Shown piece after piece: positions 21,502-33,497 of a DNA stretch of 64,000 nt (position 1 is the stretch's first letter; every line of letters begins with the position of its first letter). Source of the stretch: Panax quinquefolius. Lineage: Eukaryota; Streptophyta; Magnoliopsida; Apiales; Araliaceae. The notes below the pieces were generated by a model, which was given only the letters and a program-made list of their open reading frames with translations, was not told the DNA's origin and searched no databases. Where the stretch lies: contig CM035152.1 in assembly GCA_020205615.1 (NCBI GenBank), positions 113,454,111-113,518,110 of the forward strand, written 5' to 3'. A program made the position numbers and the translations under genes.

Positions 21502-23404
21502 GTTGGTATCAAAGTTGTTGGTTATGAATCTTAGGTAGGGTTACCTGAGACTAATAACCACAGTGATTAGGATTTGATTTAACTCATATAGAGTTAGTGA
21601 GTCGGTAAGATTCAAAGACGAATCTAGATGGGTTATAAAGACACAGAGTTCCCTAACTCTGTTAATAAAGGTGAATAGTAATGGTGAATAGATAGAGTCT
21701 AAAAGAATAAAGGTGCATGGATAGAAGATCGTCAAAAAAAATGATCATAATATAGAAATTAATCGTAATATATACGATGAGATCACCCCGTGATCTGATA
21801 AAGTTATAACAGGGAATAGAATCAATCAAATGATTGAAAAGTTTACAGCAAAGATTGCTGTGTGCCAGTTGTACTATGAATTGGTACAAATTCAGGAAAG
21901 GATGATGAATACGAGTTGAATGAAATTCGTATTGAGAAGGGAGTTAGTATTAGGTGGGGATTTCAAGTGAGGACTTATGTCAGCAGCTGAGTTGTATGAT
22001 TCCTTGTTATAGGCGGGGAATTGTACTTGGTGTAAAATCCACTTAGTTTCTAGCACTGATAATCATTGAAATGTCTGTGTCGCGCTATTTGCCATATACT
22101 TGTTAAGAAGGTGATTCTTTTCTCAGGTGTATAACAGATAGATAGGTTATAGGTATAGAATATAAGGTTAAGTACTAGTTCTTAAAACTCATACTTATGG
22201 TACGTTCGTGACTCATGATTATATGAAATGTTTATGAACCCCTTAGCAAATGGACGCCAAAGGCCTGACTAGGACAATTTCTTAAACTCATATGATTGTG
22301 GAAAGTTCCTAAACTCATAAGTGTGGTAAGTTTGATTAACTGGGTATAATTTTGTGTGAATGGAGTATTGAGGATAATAGGAATAGATAGACTGTTTAAG
22401 CAATTGATCATTAGTGGAGACATAGGTTTTCCAAATCTCCTAGATATGCTAGACTTCAAACTTTTTGGACATCAAGATAAATACGTACTATGTGCTTTTG
22501 AAAATGAATTTTTATTCTCAACTCCTGGTGACCATTGTGTATGTGTGGACTTCGGGCTACTAACACCTTGTTACCTGTTGAGATGATAAAATAGATTTGC
22601 AATGATTTTTGAATGGATTAAAGAATAGTCTATGCTAAATATTTCGGCTAGACGTAAATGATTTGAAATATCAAAATTTATTTTTATTTATCACTTATAT
22701 ACCATGTAACCTGGTGCAGAGATGATAGAAAAGTTGATGGAGTCGTAAATATAGGAATACTTAGTGTTGAATTTGATCTAAAATTGTTGTTCCACTATTG
22801 TATGATGTGTTATGACAAAATCACTCGATGACGGCATCCTCAAGCGGCCATTAATATCTGAGATGACAAGATCGTGACGTCATTTTTAATAATATTTTAA
22901 AATTTTAATTTTCCAACAGGGTTTGGCTATACCTTAATATTTCGTTTGAAATTGATTATTGATATGAGTCTAAGCTATTTGATTCGGCTAGACCAACGTT
23001 TATTAAAACTCTAAGCGATCTTTGAAAATTTTCCCGAACCAAATTCTTTTGGTGCGAATTTCGATAAAGACTGAGGTAAGAAAATTTTTGTGTGCCTGAG
23101 GCGTATGGAATAGAAGGAACAGGAAAAAATTGTTCCAACCAGCAATACTTGGCCAGTACAGGGCATACCGGGCTAATTACCCACTATATCTGTAAGATAA
23201 GACGGTTTGCGAATGAATTTCTGTATAAACCTTTGCGAAAATGACAGATAATTGTCTATATAACTCCTCAGTACTATTTGAAAATTTTTACTCTTGTGAA
23301 GGATGTATTGGATAGCATGTGATGCTGTGTATGAATGATGTATGGTGCATGGTATAAGGTGTAAGTTGAATTTCGGGGATAAAATTTTAAGAAGAAGGGG
23401 TGAA
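21502..23404 (+). repeat. Family B internal region 2
   Basis: A second copy of internal region 1. It begins GTTGGTATCAAAGTTG and ends AGAAGAAGGGGTGAA before LTR 3. No coding seen. Over the 231 bases of the shared open frame (22356-22586 against 16919-17149) I count 9 differences, about 3.9%. Confidence 0.8.
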
Positions 23405-26400
23405 TGTGACAACCTGAGAATTTGGATATTTATTAAAATCTTATAATATTGAATTAAGGTTAAATAATAATACTAGACAGAAAATAAGAGAATGGATTTG
23501 ACATTTCTGGGAAGAAATTTTATGGATTTAAAAATTTTTATGGTGAATTATTCAGCATTAAGGGTATAAGTGTATATGTATCTGTGTATGTGGTTTTATG
23601 TGTGAAGTATGTGGTTAAGGGTCAAGGATTGACCAGATAACTTATATCAGTGGCAAACCCTAGTATTTATTAAGAACGTCAACGTTTAGTTAGAAAACCC
23701 TAGCAACGGAATAGAAACCCTAGTACCGGCTCTTGAAACCCTAATCTAATTAGGAAATCTTAATTATAATTTAGAAATCCTAATTTATTTATTTTCTATT
23801 TTAAAACCTAAATTAGAAATCCTAGAAAATTATTTTTTTTAACCTTAGGGTTAAACCCTAAGGGTCCAAACCCTAAGGGTTAATCCCTAAGAGTTATAGC
23901 AAATGTCAAATGTGCCATTAAAATGTATAGCAAAATGACCAAGTTTTCCTTTGATGCATTATTGGAGATAACTTGTAGATTTTGCTCTAGTTGTATTTGG
24001 TAAACAACTCTAGCTAGCCATGTAACTAAAAATCACAGCAATCAACCACATTATATCAGCCAACTTCATTACACTTAGTTATTTATAGATCAAAGAGAGA
24101 GAAAGTCAATAAATCTTGCTTATTTGTTATCTTACACTGAACCAAATTTTCTCTCTCCTTACCCATGAAATCCATAAGTGGATCAGTCCCTAGAATGATC
24201 CATAGTATCTCAAGAATAGATCATGATGATCATATTCAAGGATCAAAGCCTAAAGAGGTATAAACCCTAAATTTGCTAAATCTTGTTAGATGATATAATT
24301 TGTTGTTTTAAGTTGTGTATTGGGGTGTTATTTAGTGATCTGGGTTATTACATCCTAGATCCATAACATCTGGATGCACGGATTTGAAGTTTTCAAAAAT
24401 CTGGAAAACTGGAAAAATATTGTCTGATGCCTAATGTCAGGGCTTCTAGATCTCTTTGTGTTAGTTGTTTGTTGTGTTAAAGTTATATATCTGTTCTATG
24501 TTGTTAGGGCTTTGATATGGAACTTGAATCAATCCCAGATCATGTATAGATTATAAGATATAAGCGGTCAAAGTACGTTGACCAAGCGTGAATTCTGGAA
24601 ATTTGGGCAAACCCAGAAACCCAGAATTTTTGACAACGTTTTGCAGGGCTTGACTCTTGCTTTGTTTAAAGTATTAGGCCTTGTTAGTGCTTTGATCATG
24701 TAGTCTGACATGAGGACTACACATTCAAGCCTTTATATCACCCAGATCCGTAGCAGGATCAAAGATACGACTGGTCAAACATAGGTTGACCAAACTACTC
24801 AAGAACATTTCTGGAAAACCCAGATATGCTCAAGAGCAAGTTTTCTGACGTAGGTTGACCGGCCTAGATCTCTTAGATGTGATGATGATATACTGATCTA
24901 ATGTTGTATTATTGTACCCTGACATCTTTTCTACATGTTTGAACCATTAGATCACATGGAGTAAACTCAGATTCAAATATACCAAGCTTCAAAGTAGGAC
25001 CCTTGAAACTGCTTGAGTTTCTGGGCAACCCAGAAACTCAAGAACACGTCTGACAAGATCTTTGGTGGCTTAGATCTTTCTGTGGTGTTATGTATTAGTC
25101 ATGAAACTTGCTTCTAGTTGTAGTGTTACACTTATACTATAATCCTAATACAAATTACCAGCCCAAAATCAACAAGAACCTAGATCTATTACTGGTCAAA
25201 CTAGCTAACCTACAAACTGCGCATGAAGATCTGGGCATGCTCAAGAATACATTCAGCGACGGTTTTATCGCCTATAGCACCTTTAGCGACACTTAATTTT
25301 TGAAAATTATTGTTTTATTAAATAATTAGAGAAAATTAGTTTTAAATTATTAAAAATACATAATAAATTACTACAAATTATTTTAAAGTCCAAAAATGAG
25401 TTTTTAATTATTTTGAATTTATTTCATTAATATTTAATATTTTTAGAATATTAATGGTATTTAATTTATTTAATTATAATATTAAATAAATTATTTAAAA
25501 ATAATTTTAAAACTTGAAAAATCATGAAAAATTATATTATGGTATAAGAAAATATTTTAAGTTATTTTGATGACTTTTAATATTTTGAGATGAATTTCAT
25601 TAATAAATTAGTATTAATGATAATTAATTTATTTAATAAATATATTAAATAAATTATGGAAAAATAGAATTTATGATTTAAAAATTATATAAAAATTATT
25701 TAAGTGTTATAAAAATATTTTAAGTTATAAAATATAACTTTTGATATTTTTCATGAAAAATATTAATATTTAATATTAATGGCGGTTATCGAATAATGAA
25801 TTTAATGGTTTAAAAATCATATAAATAAGATTTTAAGGTATTAAAAATACTTTGATATATTATAAATAAATTATAATATTGTGGCGTGTATTTCATTAAT
25901 ATTTGATATTTAATAAATATTAATGATAATAGAATGTTGTGGTAATTAAATTAGATTAATATGATATTATTGATTGAAAAATCATAATAAATGGTAATAA
26001 TTATCTGAAAATTATTACAAGCTTATGAAAAATATTTTTACTAATAATAAATTATCTAAGATAAATGTTAAGTATTTTGGCAGAGTTTAATTGAACTTAA
26101 ACTCGATAATTCTCTGACTAAGCCATCGGGATGTCAGAATTGTGCCGGATTCAACTCAGACTACAATAGTTTGACTTGATACTAGGTCTTATGTGTTGTA
26201 TAGACTGATAGGATTATGTGTTAATGTGTTTAGGTTATTTTAAAATTGTGATGATATTATTCTAATTTTTATATCGATATTATTTATATATTAGGTCTTC
26301 AGACAAAGTTTAATAAACTGCGTAACAGTAATCGACCGAACATGCAAGTTTCTTATATTTCACTTATTGTGCAAGTTTTCCTTAACTCAACTTTGAGTTA

Positions 26401-26990
26401 TTTATTCAAATATACTTATGGAAAATCATTGCTGATTACCATGTCTATGAATTGTTGAATCGTACTATGTGCATATTGAATGTAATCATCAGGTATGAAA
26501 GGCTGATCACCTTCATTACCATTTAGTCCAGATATAATTGATATGTTCTTGTTCAATGTTCGTTCAGCTATGATAGTTTGTTCATGCTAGTTCACAATAA
26601 TATTATTGAATGTTAGCCAGCTATTATTCAAATTCTTTCAATCATGATATATTCTCAATTAAACTTAAACTTGTTGGGCAAACTTGTTGCTCACCCTTGC
26701 TATATCATGATAAACATTGTAGATTAGGCGAATACGTCGGATACAAGGAAAAGTCAAAGCCAAGTTAAGCTTGGGACTATGTGTGCAGCTAGATTTGTAA
26801 TAGTATTATATAATAATAATATTGTGTGTTAGATAGGATATTGATTCAGGTATTATGTGAAGGTTCTCGACCTTGGGATTAGTGTGTAATGTTTAATGTA
26901 TAAACAATTTATGTTTATATCTTCTGAAATAGTTATAGAAATAGTATACTAGATCCTTGGTGATTAGGACCGGGATTTGGGGATGCTATA
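23405..26990 (+). repeat. Family B LTR 3
   Basis: Starts TGTGACAACCTGAG and ends GATGCTATA directly before the right-hand GGAAT target duplication (26991-26995). It has an expanded telomere-like patch (CCCTAAGGG repeated, about 23845-23900) and the perfect version of the 14-bp hairpin. Confidence 0.9.
25012..25042. other. Perfect hairpin in family B LTR 3
   Basis: CTTGAGTTTCTGGG, loop CAA, and an exact reverse complement: a 14-bp stem with no mismatch. Confidence 0.85.
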
Positions 26991-27410
26991 GGAATTCATC
27001 AAAATAGAGTAGAAAAATATGACTGTATCACAATATGAGGCCAAGTTTGCAGAGTTATCCCGGTTTGCATCCCATTTGGTGGATAATGAGAAGCGAATGA
27101 CGCGAATATTTTGAGAGGTTTGAAACTCGAAATTCGTCAATACCTCATTTCTCATAAACTGTGTTTGTATTCAAATTTTGTGAATAGGGCTCAATTATTG
27201 ATGTGAGATAATGAGATAGTTCAACCAAAAAAAATAACCAACAACACGATAATAATCATACTGGTGGCAACGGCCATCGAAACAATGATAACTATCGTGG
27301 AGGAAATTATCATGCCAAAAATGGTAACCACTTCGGCGGTAATAATGGCCAAGATAATTGGAGAGGTGAACTAAGTGGGAATAATTTTAAGAGGAGAAGA
27401 TTCAAAAATG
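26991..27410 (+). pseudogene. A-family gag fragment, right of the family B insertion
   Basis: Begins with the right target duplication GGAAT and continues gag exactly where 12501 left off (TVSQYEAKFAELSRFASHL). It ends in an Asn/His/Gly-rich tail region, with several stops. It breaks off at about 27405-27410, where A-LTR sequence starts. The homologous intact stretch in the next copy is at 30050-30475. Confidence 0.85.
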
Positions 27411-29927
27411 GTATAGTTATGGGTGATATATGCAAATTTTGCAAAACAAGCAAGTTGTCATAAAATATTCGTTTAGTCGGAGAATATTCGTACGATGGCA
27501 CAATCATTGGTGGATCCCACAACGGAATGACTATCGGATATAGAAAGCGACAGAAATAACCTTTTTATATAAATAACGGCAAGAATTTTACCGTTAAACT
27601 GTTGAAATACCCGGTGATAAAAATACAATGAATAATATGCGTGGTCGCATAAAGAGTGATTACACGGTATTGCATAAAGATATCTACGATTATTGATGTT
27701 TATGTAAGAAGTCACTCAGTTTTATTTAATAATTGTCACAGTAGTTGTTGCATAGTATCTCATATTATTGATTCAATTATTGTCACAGTATCATCTACAC
27801 AATATTTTATATTATTAAATTAATAATTTAGACGACGCAGTTATTCATATTATTATTTACATTATTGACAATGTTTAGAAAGTTCTGTCGAGGAAATGGG
27901 TTAGGTTATTTAATTGCGCGCCAATAAGGAGAAGTTCTTATCGGAAAGCCCTCTCTTTCCTGGTAATGATCTGGTTCTCAATATTGTGAGTTATAATATT
28001 AATGATGAATAATTGTTGAAAGATTAAAAATGTGTTTATTAAAGATAAGTGATTTGTGATAAATATTTGTAAGTTTGGCTTATTACATGGACCCTCACTT
28101 ACTCATTTTTCAAAATTATTGGTAGAAAGTTGTCTCAGTTTTGTTTTATTATTATTATTATAGTAATAAAACAAAATTTTTTTTATATAAAATAGAATAC
28201 TTTTTATATTATATATAAAGTTATTCATTTTATTAGATAATAAATAGAATATATTATATTTTATATAAAGTTTTTATTTTATTAGAATATTTTATTGCAC
28301 AGTAATAAATAGTAAAAATCATATTTCTCGCTGAATTCACCCGTGATTTTTTTACTGTTCATCCGTGATTATTTTCTTAAATAGTGCCTTGCCATTCTCC
28401 TATGATGCTTAGTTAAGAAATGAAAATCACACCAGAATCAGAGAATTATTCTTCTATAATATTGTGCGTATTTCTTTCTAGTATAAGAATACTTTGAGTG
28501 TAGCAAATAGTGCAAGTTTTCCTCAAGAATATCTCCGCTATACCAATCAAATTTAGTCTCATACTAAGGTAAGGGGTATTATTTATTTCATATTGGTAAG
28601 AGATATTATTTTTCGTATTCGTGAGGAATATTATTTTTGTTCAATATTCGTAAGGAATATTATTTTCTTCCATACCCTATAGTATGTAAGTGATATTATT
28701 TCATTTCATATTTCTAAATCTACACTTACTTTGATAAGTATTGCTTCTATAATTCCTGAAATTAGTAGAATATTCTTAAGTTTTACGCTTCATCTAGTAT
28801 CGTTTCACTGGAATATTGGTCTGAACATTCTTATTAAATTTTAATCTTTTCATGTTGGGGTACTATTCATGGGCACCATTCATACGGTACTGTTCATACG
28901 GTACTATTTATACGATACTATTCGTGAGTACTGTTCACAACAGAATTTAATTTTTTTTTCTGTCCAAATTATTTTTGATTAATGAATATCATTCTTGAAT
29001 TTTACTCCACAATTAGTTATCATGTTGACAATTTGGACATTTTTAAACTCTGGATAAATTAAATTATAAATCTCTAATATTTATCACTAATCTCACTTGA
29101 TTGATTCATTATATCATTGTCATTATCCTCATGTTTATATTATGGTGAATGTCATTTTTGGCCTATAGTGCATAGATGAAGTATGATTATGACCAGAAAT
29201 TGTGTATTGGTATAATCATGACCTGTAATGTTACAGACAAATGATGTGGTGAAAGTCCTCTTTGGCCCGTAGTGCATAGATGAACAGTTGTTTGGCATGA
29301 TCATGACCACTGGTGATACTAACGAATATCCTCAGCCCGTAGTGCATGGATAATTCGTTGATGTGAAATATTTATTGATTGTTGTTACATGGATAAAATA
29401 TTGATGATGAACTTTTAAATCATAGAAGATAGTAGACATCATGCTCTACTTGACTCTTTTAATGGATTGCTTGTTCTGCTGCAGTTGTTGATCTAAAACT
29501 TATTTTCTATTGTATTCTATCAGATTTTTCACTGTTGAGGACTAAGGATAATTTGTTCTTCATTATCTTAGTCATAATATTCTTTACATGGCTAGTTGAG
29601 CTCACCCTTTTTCTTTTGGTTCCATTGTTCTTCTCAGGAGGCAAGAATGTAGCTGGGACTAGTCGGAGAGTAGAGTAATGGTCCAAGATGGTTATTATAG
29701 TTGTCCTCACTATTTTATAAAATAGTGTGATAATAATTATAATGAGAACTTTATTTGAGTTTGGATATTGTATACGAGATAATATTTGTATTAAAATTCA
29801 CAGATTATGTTTTGTCGTATTTTACTCGACAGTTAATAGTTGTATAATTGAAGTTTGTATTTGAATTTTGTACCATGTATTTGGCGACTTAGAATGGATT
29901 GTGTAGACTTATTTTGGGGGCGTCACA
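27411..29927 (+). repeat. A2 5' LTR (start missing)
   Basis: From GGGTGATATATGC onward it aligns with A3 from about 32725. It carries modules at 29160 (diverged), 29264 and 29334 and ends GGGGGCGTCACA at 29927. No primer site follows: the sequence passes directly into the middle of gag, so a deletion removed roughly the leader and first half of gag. Confidence 0.85.
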
Positions 29928-30642
29928 GATTACTGGTGAGAATCTATAAAGCGTACTCATCTTTCCGCACTTAAGATGTCTTGGGAAAAGTTCCAAGAAT
30001 TGTTCAATAAAAAGTATTTTCCAGAAAGTATTCTTCATATGAAGGAGGTGGAATTCATCAAACTGGAACAGAACAATATGACTATATCATAATACGAGGC
30101 CAAGTTTATGGAGTTATCCCGGTTTGCATTCCATTTGGTAGATAATGAGGAGTGAATGACACGAATGTTTCTGAGAGGTTTAAAACCTGAAATTCGTCAA
30201 TAACTCATTTCTCATAAACTTTGTTTGTATTCAGATGTTGTGAATTGGGCTCAATTATTGGAGCGAGATAATGAGACTTTTCAACCAAAAGAAAACGACC
30301 AACAACACGATAATAATCGTACTGGTGGCAACGACCATCGGAACAATGATAACCATCGTCGAGGAAATTATCATGCCAGAAATGGTAACCACTTCGGTGG
30401 TAATCATGGACAAGATAATAGGAGAGGTTAACTAAGTGGGAACAACTTTAAGAAGAGAAAATTCAACAATGACAACGGAAAAACATCGGCAGCAACACCA
30501 ACACCCATTTCTAACGAAGGAGAATGACCACCGGTCGTATGCTAGAAATGCGGACAGGAGGGACACATCAGTCCAAACTGTACGTAGCAACCCAAAGTGT
30601 GTTACAATTATAGAAAAGAAGGTCACTTAGCTCGATTTTTTC
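29928..30642 (+). pseudogene. A2 gag C-terminal half with two damaged zinc knuckles
   Basis: Resumes within the gag domain (KRTHLSALKMSWEKFQELF). An Asn/His/Gly-rich linker follows (30225-30431, open). The first knuckle C-x2-C-x4-H-x4-C is at 30540-30581, with a TAG stop between the first two Cys (CGQEGHISPNC is intact). The second knuckle at 30600-30641 has Tyr and Phe in place of two Cys (CYNYRKEGHLARFF). Confidence 0.8.
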
Positions 30643-31271
30643 ATGCAACAAAGTCAAGTCCAGCGGTAATGATGACACTAAAGGTTGTCCCAGACAAGTT
30701 AAAGTCGGTAGTTCAAGGAAGAGTGTTTGTCGTGAATTCCCAAAAAGCGAGGAACCCGAATGAAGTTATCACGAGTAAGATAATCATAAACTCTTACGAA
30801 GTCTATACCTTATTAGATACCGGTTCTACCCATTCTTTTATTTCACCTGCTTGTGCTCATCGTTTGAACCTGACTCTTGAGAAATTAGACTTTAACTTAT
30901 CTATTGAAACTTCGTTGGGAGAAACCTTCATTACATCCACTGTTTATAAATTTTGTTTGATTCAAATCGACACTCTCACATTATCTGTTGATCTCATCTC
31001 TTTGAAAATACTTCCATTTGATGTGATTTTAGGGATTGATTGGTTAACTACTCATCATGCTAAAATTAATTATTTTCGTAAGGTCGTTAGTTTTCATATT
31101 TCTAACCAACCTTTTATGCGAATTCAAGCAACCAAACCACTAAAGTTAATCACTATCATATCATGCCATAAAGCCATTCGTTTATTAAAAAATGGATGTC
31201 AAGCTTTCTTAGCCCATGTCATGAATTTAAACAAATATACGTCAGTTTTGAATGATTTTTTTTGTTGTTAA
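30643..31271 (+). pseudogene. A2 aspartic protease
   Basis: Part of a 224-codon open frame (30597-31271) holding the intact active site LLDTGSTHSFISP (Asp at 30816) and the second hallmark FDVILGIDWL. Of all coding parts in this element it is the best preserved. The frame ends in TAA at 31269, before the RT linker ([13 protein letters not shown]). Confidence 0.85.
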
Positions 31272-31871
31272 TAAATTACCTGACGTATTTCTTGAAGAAC
31301 TTCCTGGCCTACCCACAGAGCGTGAAATCGAATTTTGTATTGACCTTGAACCCGGTACAAAACACATTTCCAAAACCTATATCGAATGGCTCCTATTAAA
31401 CTTTAGGAGTTAAAAACCCAACTACAAGAGTTGTTAGACATTGGTTTCATTCATCCTAGTACATCTCCTTGGGGTGATCTTGTTTTATTTGTAAGGAAGA
31501 AAGATGGGAGTATGCGAATTTGCATTGACTATCGGGAGTTGAACCATGTCACCATCAAAAATAGATACCCGTTACCTCGCATTGATGACCTGTTTGACCA
31601 GTTACAGGGTGCTAAATTTTTCTCAAAGATCGATCTTCATTCCGGATATCATCAGTTAAAGATTAAAACTGATGACATTCCAAAGACTACTTTTAGAACT
31701 AGGTACGGGCATTACGAATTCCTAGTCATGTCATTTGGATTGACTAATGCTCCTGCTACCTTCATGGATATGGTGAACAAAATATTCAAAAAATATTTGG
31801 ATCATTTCGTGGTTGTCTTTATTGATGACATCCTAATATACTCCAAAACCCTCAAATATTTCTTCATCTAA
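31272..31871 (+). pseudogene. A2 reverse transcriptase, C-terminally deleted
   Basis: After a linker with stops, a 146-codon frame from 31431 reads [20 protein letters not shown], then [31 protein letters not shown] and [15 protein letters not shown]. The active site is FIDD (31818-31829) followed by ILIYSKT. It then breaks into a different sequence at 31850-31885. The thumb and connection regions are missing. Confidence 0.88.
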
Positions 31872-31884
31872 AAGGAACATAACA

Positions 31885-32110
31885 TACGTCAAAGACGTTG
31901 ACTTGAGTTGTTGAAAGATTACGACCATACCATTCAATACCATCTTGGAAAAGTGAAAGTAGTAGCTAACGTGTTGAGTAGAAGATCATATGTGGGTACG
32001 AGTGCGATGTTGTTAACACAAAGACTCATTTTGTATGACTTACAAAGGATGGAGATAGAGTTAAAGACTCTCAGGGACCCACGTAAAGATATTGAATATA
32101 CGATTATAAC
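31885..32110 (+). pseudogene. A2 RNase H C-terminal remnant
   Basis: RQRRWLELLKDYDHTIQYHL and VANVLSRRSYV are the terminal piece of a gypsy RNase H. The catalytic part is deleted between 31855 and 31885. The frame 31908-32123 is open but holds only this tail and the following linker. Confidence 0.75.
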
Positions 32111-32119
32111 TGACTTTAA

Positions 32120-32618
32120 TTGATAAAGTTAAGGCTGCTCAAGCTACAGACACGGAGCTGATAAATATGAAGAAAAAAGTACAAGAAGGATTTATTTTAG
32201 AAGCAAGAATCGACGAAGTGAGGAAAGCTCAAACCCTCAATTTATTGTTTAATTTAAAATCCTCAATTGAGTAGGAACTGTGGCTTATAGACTCGCCTTA
32301 CCGTTAAGTATGTCTGGTGTTCATAACATTTTTTACATATCTATGTTACATAAATATGTGGAAGACCCAAATCACATTATTGAATTATAACCAGATGAGA
32401 TAGCAGAAGATTTAACGTATGAAGAGGTACCTATCAAGATCTTGGATAAGAAGGAGAAGATTCTACGCTCAAAGGTTATACATCAAGTCAAAGTTTTATG
32501 GAGAAACCATGATATTGAGGAAATGACCTGGGAGTTAGAATCTGAAATGAAAATAAGGTATCCTCACCTCTTCGACATACCATGTACTTACGTATATTTC
32601 GGGGACGAAATTTTATAA
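32120..32618 (+). pseudogene. A2 integrase remnant with chromodomain
   Basis: A short N-terminal linker (KVKAAQATDTELINMKKKVQ) is joined to the far C-terminus: GTVAYRLALPLSMSGVHNIF (GPY/F-type region), then EEVPIKILDKKEK and KVLWRNHDIEEMTWELE, the chromodomain typical of Tekay elements. The catalytic DD35E core and most of the zinc finger are deleted. Chromodomains are thought to guide insertion to heterochromatin. Confidence 0.8.
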
Positions 32619-33466
32619 GGAGGGGAGATTGTAAGATCTCGAATATTATGAAATAAAAGTATTCAATTTTTCTTATAATTATTATTCGATTCAGTAAATG
32701 GTTAAATTGATAAAATGTTAAAGTTAAGGGTGATATGTGAAAATTTTATAAAGTAAGCAAGTTGTCATAAAATATTCGTTTGGTCGAAGAATACTCTTTT
32801 TTGTCATGGAATATTCGTACGACGGTGCAATCATTGGTGGACCACATAACGGAATAACTGTCGAATATAGAAAGCGACAAAAATAACCTTTTTATAAAAA
32901 ATAAGGGCAAAACTTTTACTATTAACTGTTGAAATACCCGGTAATAAAAGTAAATTAATAAGCGTGGTTGCACAGTAGCACATGCACAATATCTCTGATT
33001 ATTGATTTTTACGAAAGAAGTCACTCAGTATTCAATAATTGTCACAGTAGTTGCTGCATAGTATCTCATATCATTGATTCAATAATTGTTACCGTAATAT
33101 CTTCACAATATTTTATATTATTTGAATAATATTTTTAGTTAGCATTATTGGCAATGTCTAGAAAGTTTTGTCGAGGAAAGGGGTTAGGTCATATAATTGT
33201 GCGCCAATAAGGATAAATCCTTATTGGAAAGCCCCCTCTTTTTTGGGAATGATCTGGCTGTTAATATTCTAAGCTTATAATATTAATTGTAAATAATTAT
33301 TATGTAGGGGATATTGGTTCAATTTTAATATAAATGAAGGAATTTAGCATAAAACATTTGTGAAAAGTTTGACATATTTTTCTATGGTATCATAATTATT
33401 TTCTCCGATAAAATATTCATTTAAATATATTATTATAATATATTATAATTGTTTAAATAATAATAT

Positions 33467-33497
<31 letters not shown>

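Larger units (their letters stand above)
12502..26990 (+). mobile_element. Family B: non-coding LTR element (LARD-like) in tandem form, LTR-int-LTR-int-LTR
   Basis: Three long LTRs (12502-16064, 17966-21501, 23405-26990; about 3.54-3.59 kb each) alternate with two internal regions (16065-17965 and 21502-23404; about 1.9 kb each). Each internal region begins with a methionine-tRNA-like primer site and ends in a purine tract AGAAGAAGGGGTGAA. No gag or pol coding was found. Large LTRs with a non-coding interior fit a large retrotransposon derivative (LARD) that must use proteins of another element. GGAAT precedes 12502 and follows 26990, so the whole array sits in one target site in A-family gag. 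All three LTRs start TGTGACAACC. The outer 3' end reads CTATA, where the middle LTR has CTACA. Confidence 0.9.
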
